A stretch of DNA of 64,000 nt, from positions 17,533 through 81,532 of the IMG/VR virus record IMGVR_UViG_3300008448_000036. One strand, given 5' to 3'. Source of the stretch: a virus. The notes beneath the pieces are model-generated. The model was given only the letters and a program-made list of their open reading frames with translations. It was not told the origin of the DNA and made no database searches. The position numbers and the translations under genes are program-made. The stretch's first letter is position 1, and every line of letters begins with the position of its first letter. Below are positions 1 to 8,219 of the stretch, in pieces.

Positions 1-7
1 CTGACAT

Positions 8-16
8 AATTATACC
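8..16 (-). promoter_or_regulatory. Extended -10 promoter candidate
   Basis: The coding (minus) strand reads TGGTATAAT, a perfect extended -10 box. It lies just past a terminator and would drive a gene beyond the left edge. No good -35 is visible. The same TGnTAnAnT form recurs at 7911-7919, 12737-12745 and 17449-17457. Confidence 0.4.
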
Positions 17-30
17 ACACTTAATAAAGA

Positions 31-62
31 AAAAACCCACCTAAAATAGGTGGGTTTTTTTA
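31..62 (-). terminator. Rho-independent terminator (bidirectional)
   Basis: An 8-bp stem, CCCACCTA/TAGGTGGG (36-43 with 47-54), has a 3-nt loop and is flanked by an A-run on one side and a T-run on the other, so it can terminate in either direction. It closes the leftward unit ending with the genes at 86-1327. Confidence 0.85.
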
Positions 63-85
63 TCAATCTTTACTTAGAACCTTTT

Positions 86-358
86 TTAATCTTCTAAAAC
101 ATCTTTTAGAACATTCTGTACCATACCTTCTGGCAGATTTTCCATAAACGCTTCTAATGCTTCTCTTGGAATTTGAGATTCCTCTAAAACTTCTAGAAAA
201 TCTATAATCGCATCTTTAGAAACGAACTCTGCATCAGCATCTTCTGCATATCCATAGGCATAGCTTTCTACCAAAGTCTCTGTGTGATCTTTTTCTTTTT
301 CAACACGTTGGACTTCTTCTGCAATAATTTGCTTTAATTCGCCTCTTGTAATTTGCAT
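86..358 (-). CDS. Hypothetical acidic protein, possible virion protein
   Basis: This 90-residue acidic protein is not recognised. It starts MQITRGELKQIIAEE, an amphipathic helix of a style also seen at the start of the protein at 52979-53254. IIAE followed by E matches the (L/I)xE cleavage consensus of T4-type prohead proteases, so packaging into the head is possible but only inferred. An AAGGAA ribosome site stands 6 nt before the ATG. It follows the acidic/basic protein at 368-1327 by 9 nt and is last before the terminator. Confidence 0.6.
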   Translation of the reverse strand: MQITRGELKQIIAEEVQRVEKEKDHTETLVESYAYGYAEDADAEFVSKDAIIDFLEVLEESQIPREALEAFMENLPEGMVQNVLKDVLED

Positions 359-367
359 AGTGATTCC

Positions 368-1327
368 TTATTTGTGTTTGTTGCTACCTTTTCCAGTCAA
401 ACCGCTGGTTTTCTTGTGAGTTGTTGTATGCCCACCAGAAGATTTTAGAGGTGTCATTTCATGACCACCTTCACCTTTTTTAGACCACTTCATATTCTTG
501 TGTTTAGAATATAGTTTATCTTTATTCTTTCCCTTTGAAGCCAAACCAGAACCTGAAGATTTTCCATGTGTTACTTTGTGGCTTTTTTCTTCTTCTAGTT
601 TCTTTTTCTTAGCTTCGGCTTCTTTTTTCTTTGCCTGCATTTTCTTCTTAACGTCTTTAGCTTTTTTATCTTCTGGTTTTTTCTTGGCTTCTGCTAATAA
701 TCTAGCAGTTACTCTGCGTAATACATTTTCTACTAACTCAGATTTATTCATGAATCGAGATTCTTTTAGTTCTTCTTCATCCATCTCTTCTTCTTCATTC
801 ATTTCATCTTCTTCTTGATACATATCTTCTTCATTCATTTCATCTTCTTCGTCGCCTTCGCCATCTTCCTCATCGCCCATATCCATTTCGTCGTCGCCCA
901 TGTCTACATCGCCCATGTCGTCGTCATCCATGTCTACGTCAAACTCTCCACCTTCTTCGTCGTCTTCGACTGTTCCTTCAACGCCTAAAGCGTCTAGAAC
1001 AGCTTGAACAACTCTTTTTGCGACCTCTGGAGATACGGCACCAGATTCTTCATCAGAAAAATCTGCTCCTTCATCATCTCCAAAATCCATATCCTCACCG
1101 TCTTCAGAATCTTCTTCATCTCCGCCTAAATCTAATTCTTCGGCTTCTTCTTGTGTATCCATATCTGGACGGCCATATTTTTTAGCCACTTCGCTTTCTT
1201 TCATTTCTTCTTCTTCGTTATATCCCGGTCCTGATTCACTTAAGAATCTGTCGGTTAGTGGCTCAAGATTTGCAAGTCTCATAAACTTGCGAATTGTTGA
1301 TTCTTCTAGCAATTGTTTTTTACTCAT
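368..1327 (-). CDS. Acidic/basic two-part protein, candidate processed internal virion protein
   Basis: The 319-residue protein has three parts. Residues 1-45 form a helix-rich start (EESTIRKFMRLANLEPL). Residues 36-190 are extremely rich in Asp and Glu. Residues 193-213 hold a second amphipathic helix ending LLAE, and residues 214-319 are Lys-rich with Gly/Ser/His. LLAE|A at residue 213 fits the (L/I)xE cleavage consensus of T4 gp21-type proteases and lies exactly between the acidic and basic halves. That suggests a pro-protein whose basic half is freed inside the head, like T4 internal proteins; this is inference. A late-type promoter motif lies 36 nt upstream. I do not recognise a named family. 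Confidence 0.65.
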   Translation of the reverse strand: MSKKQLLEESTIRKFMRLANLEPLTDRFLSESGPGYNEEEEMKESEVAKKYGRPDMDTQEEAEELDLGGDEEDSEDGEDMDFGDDEGADFSDEESGAVSPEVAKRVVQAVLDALGVEGTVEDDEEGGEFDVDMDDDDMGDVDMGDDEMDMGDEEDGEGDEEDEMNEEDMYQEEDEMNEEEEMDEEELKESRFMNKSELVENVLRRVTARLLAEAKKKPEDKKAKDVKKKMQAKKKEAEAKKKKLEEEKSHKVTHGKSSGSGLASKGKNKDKLYSKHKNMKWSKKGEGGHEMTPLKSSGGHTTTHKKTSGLTGKGSNKHK

Positions 1328-1362
1328 ATAAGGTATCTCCTAAAAAGATTGATGTTCTTAAC

Positions 1363-1373
1363 AAATAAATAGT
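1363..1373 (-). promoter_or_regulatory. Late-type promoter motif
   Basis: The coding strand reads ACTATTTATTT, 36 nt before the ATG of the gene at 368-1327. It belongs to a set of ACTATTTAT motifs at 34844, 40251, 53406 and 61233, all 20-41 nt before structural-type genes. A further copy, ACTATTTATAG, overlaps the stop codon of the sigma-like gene near 1403-1413. Confidence 0.5.
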
Positions 1374-1403
1374 GTGTAAATCCTAGAAAGGATTTTATTT
1401 ATA

Positions 1404-1661
1404 CTATAAATAGTAAGAATCCTTCAAAGAGGCTTTTATTTTTTCTTTAGCTGTGTCTTCTATTTGTTTTACCCTAACAAAAGATAAGCCTATACGCTCC
1501 GATACCTCTCTCAGTGTCAACTCACCATATTTATCCGCCGCAATAACAGCGCAATTTAGATCATCTTCATAATTCATCCAATTTCTGCAATCTTTATTCG
1601 GGCATGATTCATCTAATTTAATGCAGGCTTCTGTACATGTTTTAAATTTATATTCACTCAT
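1404..1661 (-). CDS. Sigma-70 region 4-like protein, candidate late transcription factor
   Basis: This 85-residue protein carries a helix-turn-helix of the sigma-70 region 4 type at about residues 48-75 (LTLREVSERIGLSFVRVKQI, compare the bacterial LTLREIGERLGLTRERVRQIE pattern). Region 2, which reads the -10 box, is absent. The N-terminal half holds five Cys (residues 9-37, including CPNKDC) that could bind zinc. It resembles stand-alone phage sigma-like factors; in T4, late transcription uses the small proteins gp55 and gp33. It overlaps the next gene by 4 nt. Directing late transcription from the ACTATTTAT motifs is my inference. Confidence 0.75.
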   Translation of the reverse strand: MSEYKFKTCTEACIKLDESCPNKDCRNWMNYEDDLNCAVIAADKYGELTLREVSERIGLSFVRVKQIEDTAKEKIKASLKDSYYL

Positions 1662-2002
1662 AGGTCTGGATTCTCCATCGCTATAATATCAAAAATATCT
1701 TTAATCTCCTCTTCATTTAATCCAAAATTTTCTTCATTTTGTCTTAATTGCTTAAGATCTTTTTTTATATTTTTTTTACTTCTAGCACTTTTTTCTTTTT
1801 CAATTTTTTTATATATGAAAGACATAAACTCTTCATCTTTATTTTCATAAGCTTCCATACACATTCTAAAAAATTTAGCTTGCGCTAAATCATCATATCT
1901 TAACTGTATTCTAAATCTAGCATGAAAATTTTCATCAGCAAAAAATACTACCTTTTTCTCTCCGGGTTTATGCTTTCGAGAGAATGTGTGTCCAGCTTTC
2001 AT
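1658..2002 (-). CDS. Small basic protein, possible ribbon-helix-helix regulator
   Basis: I choose the start at 2002 ([17 protein letters not shown], 114 residues) because AGGA lies 5 nt upstream; an earlier ATG would extend further into the preceding gene. Residues 17-45 (VVFFADENFHARFRIQL, then helix) resemble a beta strand followed by two helices, as in ribbon-helix-helix DNA binders. A highly charged Lys-rich middle and an acidic C-terminus (FDIIAMENPDL) follow. It overlaps the GMP reductase-like gene by 35 nt and the sigma-like gene by 4 nt, so the three are probably translated together. The regulator call is tentative. Confidence 0.6.
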   Translation of the reverse strand: MKAGHTFSRKHKPGEKKVVFFADENFHARFRIQLRYDDLAQAKFFRMCMEAYENKDEEFMSFIYKKIEKEKSARSKKNIKKDLKQLRQNEENFGLNEEEIKDIFDIIAMENPDL

Positions 2003-3023
2003 GTTGTCCTGCCGTTGTTTGCTGGACGTATTTTGCGAGTCTTTTAAATTCATCAATGCTTCTTGCTCCAGTATATGAGAACCCACTTTTAATTCCTCCT
2101 ACGATATCCATAAATAGTGGCTCAAGTTCTCCTTTGTATGGAATAGTTGTAGAAATTCCTTCTGGTGCGGATGATTTACCTCTCCAATCATTCTGAGCTT
2201 CACGACTAGCCATACCACGATAAACTTTACGCATACCGTTTGCGGTTGAAAGCAATTCTCCTGGCGCTTCTTTAGTTCCGGCTAGCATCGATCCAAGCAT
2301 TACAAAATCAGCACCAACGGCTAAAGCTTTTACAATGTCTCCGCTATTTTTAATTCCCCCGTCAGCAATAATCGCAGGAGCTTTTTGTCCACATGCATAA
2401 AAGTAACTTTTCTTACTCCTAGCGCAATCCTGCAAAGCTGTAACACTTGGAACCCCATGACCAGTGTTTAACCTAGTGCTACAAATAGATCCGTTTCCAA
2501 TACCAACTTTAACTGAATCAGCTCCCCAACCAGCCAAATCTTCATATGCATCTGATGTTGCAACATTACCAGCCATAACGTGTTTAATATTTGAATTTTG
2601 TTTCAATTTATCAATTGCATTTTTCATATGCATATGATGACCATGAGCAATATCAATACAAATAAAATCAGCACCAGCGGCGGTTAGCGCAAATGCTCTT
2701 TCATCAAAATCCCCAGTTGCACCTACTGCGGCACCAACAAATTTTGTTCCATTACGTTTTGCTTCTCTAACCAGTGTAACTTGTTCTGGTATTGTGTTAT
2801 ACCTGTGTATAATAGCACAACCACCAAGTCTACTAATTGACTCTGCCATATCTAAACCAGATACAGTATCCATCGGAGCAGAAAAAATGGGAACTTCCAA
2901 CTCAATTTCATCAGAAAGTTTATTGGCTATTGATACTTCTGACCTTGATTGAATATCAGAATAATTCGGAATTAATAAAATATCATCATATGTTAGTGCT
3001 AGATTGTTTTTGCTGCAACTCAT
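1968..3023 (-). CDS. guaC: GMP reductase / IMP dehydrogenase family protein
   Basis: The enzyme interconverts IMP with GMP or XMP using a nicotinamide cofactor and a catalytic Cys. The family motif [11 protein letters not shown] with the active-site Cys is present, as are [10 protein letters not shown] and SAPMDTVSG near the N-terminus and [10 protein letters not shown] plus [12 protein letters not shown] towards the C-terminus. At 351 residues it lacks the CBS domains of most bacterial IMPDHs and matches the length of GMP reductase (about 347 in E. coli). I cannot choose firmly between the two activities. Start at 3023 has AGAGGAAA just upstream. It lies with dUTPase and would adjust purine pools during infection. 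Confidence 0.85.
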   Translation of the reverse strand: MSCSKNNLALTYDDILLIPNYSDIQSRSEVSIANKLSDEIELEVPIFSAPMDTVSGLDMAESISRLGGCAIIHRYNTIPEQVTLVREAKRNGTKFVGAAVGATGDFDERAFALTAAGADFICIDIAHGHHMHMKNAIDKLKQNSNIKHVMAGNVATSDAYEDLAGWGADSVKVGIGNGSICSTRLNTGHGVPSVTALQDCARSKKSYFYACGQKAPAIIADGGIKNSGDIVKALAVGADFVMLGSMLAGTKEAPGELLSTANGMRKVYRGMASREAQNDWRGKSSAPEGISTTIPYKGELEPLFMDIVGGIKSGFSYTGARSIDEFKRLAKYVQQTTAGQHESWTHILSKA

Positions 3024-3240
3024 GTTTCCTCTTTTCATAACACTCGGGACAATATAAGTCCACTCGTTTTTGTTCGTTATATACCTCTACGAACCATGTC
3101 ATCACCATTTCTTTGTTAAGTTTATCATAACTTTTTTTACAAGTCAAGCACTCTGTGGGTATATTTAACATTAAATTTATTTTTTCTACATTTTCTTTGC
3201 CCATTTGCTTTTCTAGACTTCTTTTTTGTTTTCTATTCAT
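2986..3240 (-). CDS. Small zinc-finger-like phage protein
   Basis: This 84-residue protein starts MNRKQKRSLEKQMGKE with GAGGAA upstream at 3240. It has two Cys pairs, CLTC and CPEC, about 36 residues apart and separated by a hydrophobic stretch (MVMTWFVEVYN), consistent with one zinc-binding site. Basic ends suggest nucleic-acid contact. It overlaps the guaC-like gene by 38 nt. No function is assigned. Confidence 0.7.
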   Translation of the reverse strand: MNRKQKRSLEKQMGKENVEKINLMLNIPTECLTCKKSYDKLNKEMVMTWFVEVYNEQKRVDLYCPECYEKRKHELQQKQSSTNI

Positions 3241-3265
3241 ATGTTCCTCAAAAAAGCACATAAAA

Positions 3266-3293
3266 AACCCGTGGTGTTTTGGCACCACGGGTT
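3266..3293 (-). terminator. Rho-independent terminator after dUTPase gene
   Basis: An 11-bp stem, AACCCGTGGTG paired with CACCACGGGTT, has a 6-nt loop and, in the minus direction, is followed by a T-run. It starts a few bases after the dUTPase stop and ends about 26 nt before the next gene, so the downstream gene depends on read-through or on a very close promoter. Confidence 0.85.
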
Positions 3294-3297
3294 AATT

Positions 3298-3780
3298 TTA
3301 TCGGGTTCCTGTGCTACCAAAACCTCCCGAGCCACGCTTATCACCACTTACATCAAATTCCTCGACTTCCACCAATTGTGAGTTGTAAACTCGTTGAACT
3401 GTAAATTGAGCAATCTTATCATGATGCCCAATCCTAATTTCATCTTTTGTTCCATTATGGACAACAATACCCCAAGGGCCAGTATAATATGAATCAACTA
3501 GTCCAAGAATAACGAACTTGCCTTTACTGTTCATACCGCTACGACCACGGATATCACAAGCCCAGCCTTCAGGTGGCATAATAGCAATATTAGTTGGAAC
3601 AATAGTCGTTGCTCCTGAGATGATTAACATGCCTCCTGGGCAATCGGCATATAAATCCCATGCTGCATCTTCGTGATGTGCTTTTTGCGGGCCTTTAGCT
3701 GTTTGTGTTAATTTCTTCCACTGTAGACGAACTGATTGATCCATTAGAACATCTACTCCATCAATTTTAATGCTTCCCAT
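3298..3780 (-). CDS. dut: dUTP diphosphatase
   Basis: This trimeric-type dUTPase hydrolyses dUTP to dUMP and pyrophosphate, keeping uracil out of DNA and feeding ThyX. All five family motifs are visible in order: AAWDLYA, RGRSGM, GLVDSYYTGPWGIV, KIAQF, and the C-terminal RGSGGFGSTG that closes over the active site. The 160-residue length is typical. It follows the nucleotidyltransferase gene by one base and is the last gene before a strong terminator. Confidence 0.95.
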   Translation of the reverse strand: MGSIKIDGVDVLMDQSVRLQWKKLTQTAKGPQKAHHEDAAWDLYADCPGGMLIISGATTIVPTNIAIMPPEGWACDIRGRSGMNSKGKFVILGLVDSYYTGPWGIVVHNGTKDEIRIGHHDKIAQFTVQRVYNSQLVEVEEFDVSGDKRGSGGFGSTGTR

Positions 3781-3781
3781 T

Positions 3782-4183
3782 TTAATCCTTTCGGCTCAAT
3801 AGCCAAGATGAACTTTGAATTTTTGCACCTAAACCATCAATAATTGCAATACCTAATTCTCTACAAATTTTTGATTCGGGTATTTCATAGGTGTATCTAT
3901 CTCCGCCTTTGGCAAAAATATCAGGTCTAACAAGCCATAGCGTTTTACACACCGTAGGATCTACATCTGCTGATAGAATTGCCATGTCAACACAACTTAA
4001 AGATCTAACAATTTGTAATCTCTCTTGCTCATCCATAAACTCTTTAGAGCCTTTAAGTTTTACTTGAAAGTCATTATTGACGATAACAATAAGCTTATCA
4101 CCGAGAGTTTTAGCTCTCTCAAGATACTCTACATGTCCTTTATGTAGAGGATTGAAGTAACCACTTGCTGCTACGATTTTCAT
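3782..4183 (-). CDS. Cytidylyltransferase-like nucleotidyltransferase
   Basis: The 133-residue protein is of the HxGH nucleotidyltransferase superfamily. It shows SGYFNPLHKGHVEYL (HxGH box) at the N-terminus and IQSSSWLL at the C-terminus, the latter resembling the ISSS-type nucleotide-binding motif of RfaE/HldE and glycerol-3-phosphate cytidylyltransferases. The stretch GGDRYTYEIPESKICRELG also fits the HldE adenylyltransferase domain. It would transfer a nucleotide to a sugar-phosphate or similar substrate; the substrate cannot be told. It shares an ATGA overlap with the gene at 4180-4410. Confidence 0.85.
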   Translation of the reverse strand: MKIVAASGYFNPLHKGHVEYLERAKTLGDKLIVIVNNDFQVKLKGSKEFMDEQERLQIVRSLSCVDMAILSADVDPTVCKTLWLVRPDIFAKGGDRYTYEIPESKICRELGIAIIDGLGAKIQSSSWLLSRKD

Positions 4184-4410
4184 GTTTCTATCCTTTTATA
4201 GAAAAAGTATACTACTTTCTCCCTATTTGAATTTAGTTTTAAAGATTCTTGTATTTGAGTTTTTATACCCTCATTGGAGCAGTACAGATTTTTTTCTGAG
4301 ACTCCTTCAATATAAAAATCAAATTTTTCTTCTGGATATGGTTCTCCGACCACATATACATTAGATTCAATCTGTAAAAATTCCCATATTTCTTCGTTTT
4401 CTAACGACAT
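4180..4410 (-). CDS. Hypothetical protein
   Basis: A 76-residue acidic, aromatic-rich protein (MSLENEEIWEFLQIESN) of no recognised family. It has a strong GGAGG site 9 nt before the ATG and a 4-nt overlap with the nucleotidyltransferase gene, so translation is very likely. It lies between the polymerase and nucleotide-metabolism genes. Confidence 0.65.
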   Translation of the reverse strand: MSLENEEIWEFLQIESNVYVVGEPYPEEKFDFYIEGVSEKNLYCSNEGIKTQIQESLKLNSNREKVVYFFYKRIET

Positions 4411-4425
4411 TCATTTTGCCTCCAA

Positions 4426-7400
4426 TTATCCTAATAGTTTAAAATTATGCTTAATGCTTCTAGTGCTAAATCCCCAATCATCATGTTGAAGTTTTCCGAG
4501 GTATGGTCTATTTAACCAGACCTTATCTTTTTTAGGATCAACACCCCAGCATTTAATACTGGTCAGCTGATTTGTATTATCCGTAACTTCAAGTATCCAA
4601 TAGATTTTACCGTTTTTGGTTTTCTTTTCGGTATATTTACGTGGAATAAACCATACAACCTGGTTTAAGTCTTCATTTTCCTCAAACATGCTGATGGGTG
4701 GAATATACTTCTCCTCCAGTCGTTTTAAAGTGGGTGCATCCATAACAAGACTTATCGGATAAATACCGGATAATGATACCAAGTTTTCAATTTTTTCTTC
4801 AACAGAAAAATCTCCTTCTGGTTTATATTTTTGGATATTTTCATCCAATTTTTTCTTAGTTTTTGGTCTGTCCACTACAACTGCTGACCAGAAATGTTTT
4901 AATCCACTAAAACGATTATCCACTAATGAATTCATTGCTTCGGTTCTAACTAGAGCATCAAGAGCTTTTTTATTTACCTTACTATAGATAATTTCATCGT
5001 GAAATAATATTTCTTCAACTGTCTTAAATGGACGATATTTCATAATCTGATCAATGGCTACTTCACCGAGACCTTTAACCGAAGTCAAGGGCTGGATAAG
5101 AGTTTTGCCATCATCGCCAACTTCCCATTTAACTCCAGACGAGTTAATATCTAATCGACGAATATTATATCCATAGCCTTTAGCTGTAGCAATAGCCTGC
5201 TCTTTTCTATCTTCCGGTTCTTTATCTAGGAATGCAGCGAGCCATTCCGCTGGGTGATAATGAAAAAGATAGGCACACTGGTAAGATAGAATGGAATAAC
5301 AAACAGCGTGAGACAAATTGAACCCGTAACCAGAGAAAAATTCCATAGTTTTCCATAGATTTTCTGCATCGACTTTTCTAATGTTTTTTTCCATGCAGCC
5401 GTCCACAAATTTTCCATATAGTTTCTCCTTTACTTGGGCTTCCTTACCAGTACCTTTTTTAGTTAATACCTTACGAAGTTCATTACCTTCATCAAGCGAA
5501 ATATCTTTTCCAAGTTTATGAGCAAGCAGGCTCAATTGTTCTTGGAACACGATAAATCCATATGTCTCTTCTGTTACTTCTTTTACTACATCATGCATAT
5601 AGAAAATATCGCTTGGATTATTTTTTGCTTCGATGTATTTTGTATGTACGTTTGCAGAAAGTGGACCGGGACGATAGATAGAAGTAATGGCGGCAATATC
5701 TACAATGCTTTTTGGTTTTGCCTGCATACAAAACTTTTGAGCACCCATGTTAGTAAACTGAAATGTACCACAGAAGTTTCCCTCTCCAAATACATAATCA
5801 TAGACTTTTTGATCATTTAGATCAATCTTGTCTGGATGTAGATTATCACGATAATACTTCTTCACATCTTCAAACGTTGGATTTTTAATCCCATGTTTAC
5901 GCTTTAAGATGTGCTCAATACAAGTTTCGATCATCCTTAGCGATGCTAGACCAAGAATATCAAATTTAATGAATCCAAGAGGTTCCAAATGACGTACAGT
6001 TTGGCCCTCAGTCCAAGGAGTTTGTGTTACTCCACCACTATTAATCAACGGCATTTTTTCGTTGATATTTTCTGCAAATAGTACACCACCAGCATGACGG
6101 GAAATACTGCGAATCTGACCCTGTAGGTTCTCTACATGCGTAGCTACATCTGGATATCTCTCCAAATATCCACGGAGCGACGGAGAGTGCTCTTTCAGTT
6201 CTTCCCAAGTCGGAATATAAACACCAGCGGTAATTCCGTGAATACGTTTACATACAGGAATTGCCTCTGCTTGCATCTTGCTGGTTACTTCATTTACCTC
6301 TTGAAATGGAATATCGTAAAGCTTAGAGATATCCTTAATCAGTGAACGAATTTGTAGGGTGTTGTAGTTGGAGATTGGAACTACAGTATTTTCACCATAC
6401 TTTGCAATCATCAATTCTTTGATTGCCATTGGATCACTTACGTCGAAGTCAATATCAGGATAATCCTTTGCGTTCTTACGAATAAAACGTGAGAACTGAA
6501 GTTTATACTTGATTGGATCGACTTCTGTAATATCAAGAAGGTACGATACTAGAGAGCCAGCACCAGATCCACGACCACCACCACAAAGTTGTACATCTTT
6601 AGCGTCATTAGCAATATTTTTCATTGTTAGGAAGTAACGAGAAAAACCACGATCCTTGATCGTGTGAAGTTCTTCCTTTAGACGATCAACATATACATTA
6701 TCTTTGTGTAGTCCAGCTGCTTTTAGCTTTTCAATTGCAATTTTAGCTAGAGCAGAGTCGGCACTTTCGCCTTCTGGAATTACGAATGATGGCAATTTTA
6801 CTTCTGTATCTGGTACATAATTCTCGATACGATTTTTTACAATATCGCTAGTTCTCTCGATACTTTCAGCGATAAGATCATCATCGTATTTAAATCCTAG
6901 TTTCTTAGAAGTCTCTTTATAAAATTGAAATAGTTGATCACCGTTTTTTGGATATAGTTGATAAGCCATTTCTTCTAGAGAAACAGGGAGGTTGCCCATA
7001 GATAGCTCTTCTTTGTTTTTTCCAAGCCATCCAAGCATTTTGTAAATTTCACGATCCTTCCAAAGGTCTGGTGAAGGATAGTGGGCATCACAAGTTGTTA
7101 CAAGCTTAAACCCATATTGTTGGGAAAGCTTGATAATATATTGATTTAGGATATGCTGTTCTGGTGCCATAGCCCATTGAAGTTCGCCATAAAAACGATC
7201 TCCAAAGATGTTCATCATCTGTTGAACAGTTTTTTCCATAGCACTATAAACAGCGGTCTCACCAGCATCTCGGTTACGCCAATAATCATTAGCAAGAACC
7301 CCACCCAAACAGGCAGAGGAAGCGATGATTCCTTCGCCATGTTGACGAAGCATATCGTAGTCAATACGGGGGAAACGGTAAAAGTTGTCACCACTATAAC

Positions 7401-7863
7401 TGGTAGAAACCAGCTTAAAAAGATTGTTAAGACCTGTTTGGTTTTGGGCAACAAGAACAAGGTGGCTTCTTTGATTGAGGGCGCTTTTAATTCCTTTTTT
7501 TGTTTCAGATTCATCTTCGACAACCAAACCAATTTCATCATCAACCTGTTTTGCAAGTTTTGCATCATCTTCATATCTTTCCTTTTCTTTTTTCCAGTCT
7601 GGAATTGAAGGATGGACATAGGCTTCAATTCCATACATAACCTTAAAATCAGTTTTACCTTCGTCCTTCATTTTCTTTGACTTCATAAAGGCATAAGAAA
7701 AAGAGTTCATATTACCATGATTAGTAAATGCAATACCATCCAAACCATTACCGTAAGCATAATCAATATGCTCGTCGGGAAAGCCTAGACCATCGAAAAT
7801 ACTAAATGTATCGTGATTGTGTAGATTTGCGAACTTTAGGTTTGAATTTTTACGATCAGACAT
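4426..7863 (-). CDS. dnaE: DNA polymerase III alpha subunit (family C, DnaE-like)
   Basis: This 1145-residue family C replicative polymerase is about the length of E. coli DnaE (1160). An N-terminal PHP domain (residues 10-130) begins NLHNHDTFSIFDG. The palm follows, with GGGRGSGAGSLVSYLLD (428-444) and the catalytic PDIDFD at 469-474 (Asp470, Asp472, Asp474). Fingers follow, and then an OB-like C-terminal part (KNGKIYWILEVTD). No DEDD 3'-5' exonuclease domain is inserted, so it is not PolC-type. In the PHP domain the usual TDHG is TNHG (Asn48), which may weaken metal binding and proofreading. It is probably the phage's main replicase, in place of T4's family B gp43, which I do not see here. 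GGAG precedes the start. Confidence 0.95.
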   Translation of the reverse strand: MSDRKNSNLKFANLHNHDTFSIFDGLGFPDEHIDYAYGNGLDGIAFTNHGNMNSFSYAFMKSKKMKDEGKTDFKVMYGIEAYVHPSIPDWKKEKERYEDDAKLAKQVDDEIGLVVEDESETKKGIKSALNQRSHLVLVAQNQTGLNNLFKLVSTSYSGDNFYRFPRIDYDMLRQHGEGIIASSACLGGVLANDYWRNRDAGETAVYSAMEKTVQQMMNIFGDRFYGELQWAMAPEQHILNQYIIKLSQQYGFKLVTTCDAHYPSPDLWKDREIYKMLGWLGKNKEELSMGNLPVSLEEMAYQLYPKNGDQLFQFYKETSKKLGFKYDDDLIAESIERTSDIVKNRIENYVPDTEVKLPSFVIPEGESADSALAKIAIEKLKAAGLHKDNVYVDRLKEELHTIKDRGFSRYFLTMKNIANDAKDVQLCGGGRGSGAGSLVSYLLDITEVDPIKYKLQFSRFIRKNAKDYPDIDFDVSDPMAIKELMIAKYGENTVVPISNYNTLQIRSLIKDISKLYDIPFQEVNEVTSKMQAEAIPVCKRIHGITAGVYIPTWEELKEHSPSLRGYLERYPDVATHVENLQGQIRSISRHAGGVLFAENINEKMPLINSGGVTQTPWTEGQTVRHLEPLGFIKFDILGLASLRMIETCIEHILKRKHGIKNPTFEDVKKYYRDNLHPDKIDLNDQKVYDYVFGEGNFCGTFQFTNMGAQKFCMQAKPKSIVDIAAITSIYRPGPLSANVHTKYIEAKNNPSDIFYMHDVVKEVTEETYGFIVFQEQLSLLAHKLGKDISLDEGNELRKVLTKKGTGKEAQVKEKLYGKFVDGCMEKNIRKVDAENLWKTMEFFSGYGFNLSHAVCYSILSYQCAYLFHYHPAEWLAAFLDKEPEDRKEQAIATAKGYGYNIRRLDINSSGVKWEVGDDGKTLIQPLTSVKGLGEVAIDQIMKYRPFKTVEEILFHDEIIYSKVNKKALDALVRTEAMNSLVDNRFSGLKHFWSAVVVDRPKTKKKLDENIQKYKPEGDFSVEEKIENLVSLSGIYPISLVMDAPTLKRLEEKYIPPISMFEENEDLNQVVWFIPRKYTEKKTKNGKIYWILEVTDNTNQLTSIKCWGVDPKKDKVWLNRPYLGKLQHDDWGFSTRSIKHNFKLLG

Positions 7864-7880
7864 TTATTCTCCAATAAGAA

Positions 7881-7910
7881 AGCCACCGATAGGTTCAACT
7901 ATCAGTGGCT
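7881..7910 (-). terminator. Hairpin before polymerase gene, terminator-like
   Basis: The 12-bp stem pairs 7881-7892 with 7899-7910. One pair is U-G in minus-strand RNA but would be C-A in plus-strand RNA, so it evolved for the minus transcript. A T-rich tract (TTCTTATT) follows. It ends the small-ORF unit upstream and lies in the leader region of the polymerase gene. Confidence 0.65.
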
Positions 7911-7919
7911 ATTGTAGCA
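7911..7919 (-). promoter_or_regulatory. Extended -10 promoter candidate
   Basis: The coding strand reads TGCTACAAT, 48 nt before the polymerase ATG and directly beside the hairpin at 7881-7910. It matches TGnTAnAnT. If it is used, the hairpin would lie at the 5' end of the polymerase transcript. Confidence 0.3.
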
Positions 7920-7946
7920 CTGTAAATTCTCAGAGTCAAGAAGTTT

Positions 7947-8210
7947 TTACTCTTCCATATTATTTTTGCCCACGACTGCTGCCTCAATATTGCTGTTTTT
8001 TAGTAATGCTACTTCATCTTCTGTTTGACTAGATACTATCGTATTATATAAATACCTTTTATTTTTTGGCTTCCAAAACGCAATAAATTTATAAAGGTTT
8101 GAAAAAAAGATTGCCCAATTTATCCTATACATTCTTCTGTATTCTCTTTTTACTACAACAACTTCTTCTTTATTGAAGAGATCTTTCAATGTTGGTCCGA
8201 TAAAATTCAT
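7947..8210 (-). CDS. Hypothetical protein
   Basis: This 87-residue basic, aromatic-rich protein (MNFIGPTLKDLFNKEE) has GGAG 6 nt upstream. Residues 30-45 (INWAIFFSNLYKFIAFW) are hydrophobic but amphipathic rather than clearly membrane-spanning. It is the last gene of a run of short ORFs upstream of the polymerase. No family recognised. Confidence 0.55.
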   Translation of the reverse strand: MNFIGPTLKDLFNKEEVVVVKREYRRMYRINWAIFFSNLYKFIAFWKPKNKRYLYNTIVSSQTEDEVALLKNSNIEAAVVGKNNMEE

Positions 8211-8219
8211 AATTTTCTC

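Noticed and set aside
2101-2130. ACTATTTAT copy inside the guaC-like gene
   Set aside because: It encodes PLFMD in the conserved C-terminal part and is not followed by a gene start, so it is probably chance.
5226-5417. 63-codon minus-strand frame within the polymerase gene
   Set aside because: Fully inside the family C polymerase in another frame, no ribosome site.
7215-7634. 139-codon minus-strand frame inside the Pol III alpha gene
   Set aside because: It lies wholly within the PHP region of the polymerase in another frame and has low-complexity shadow composition.
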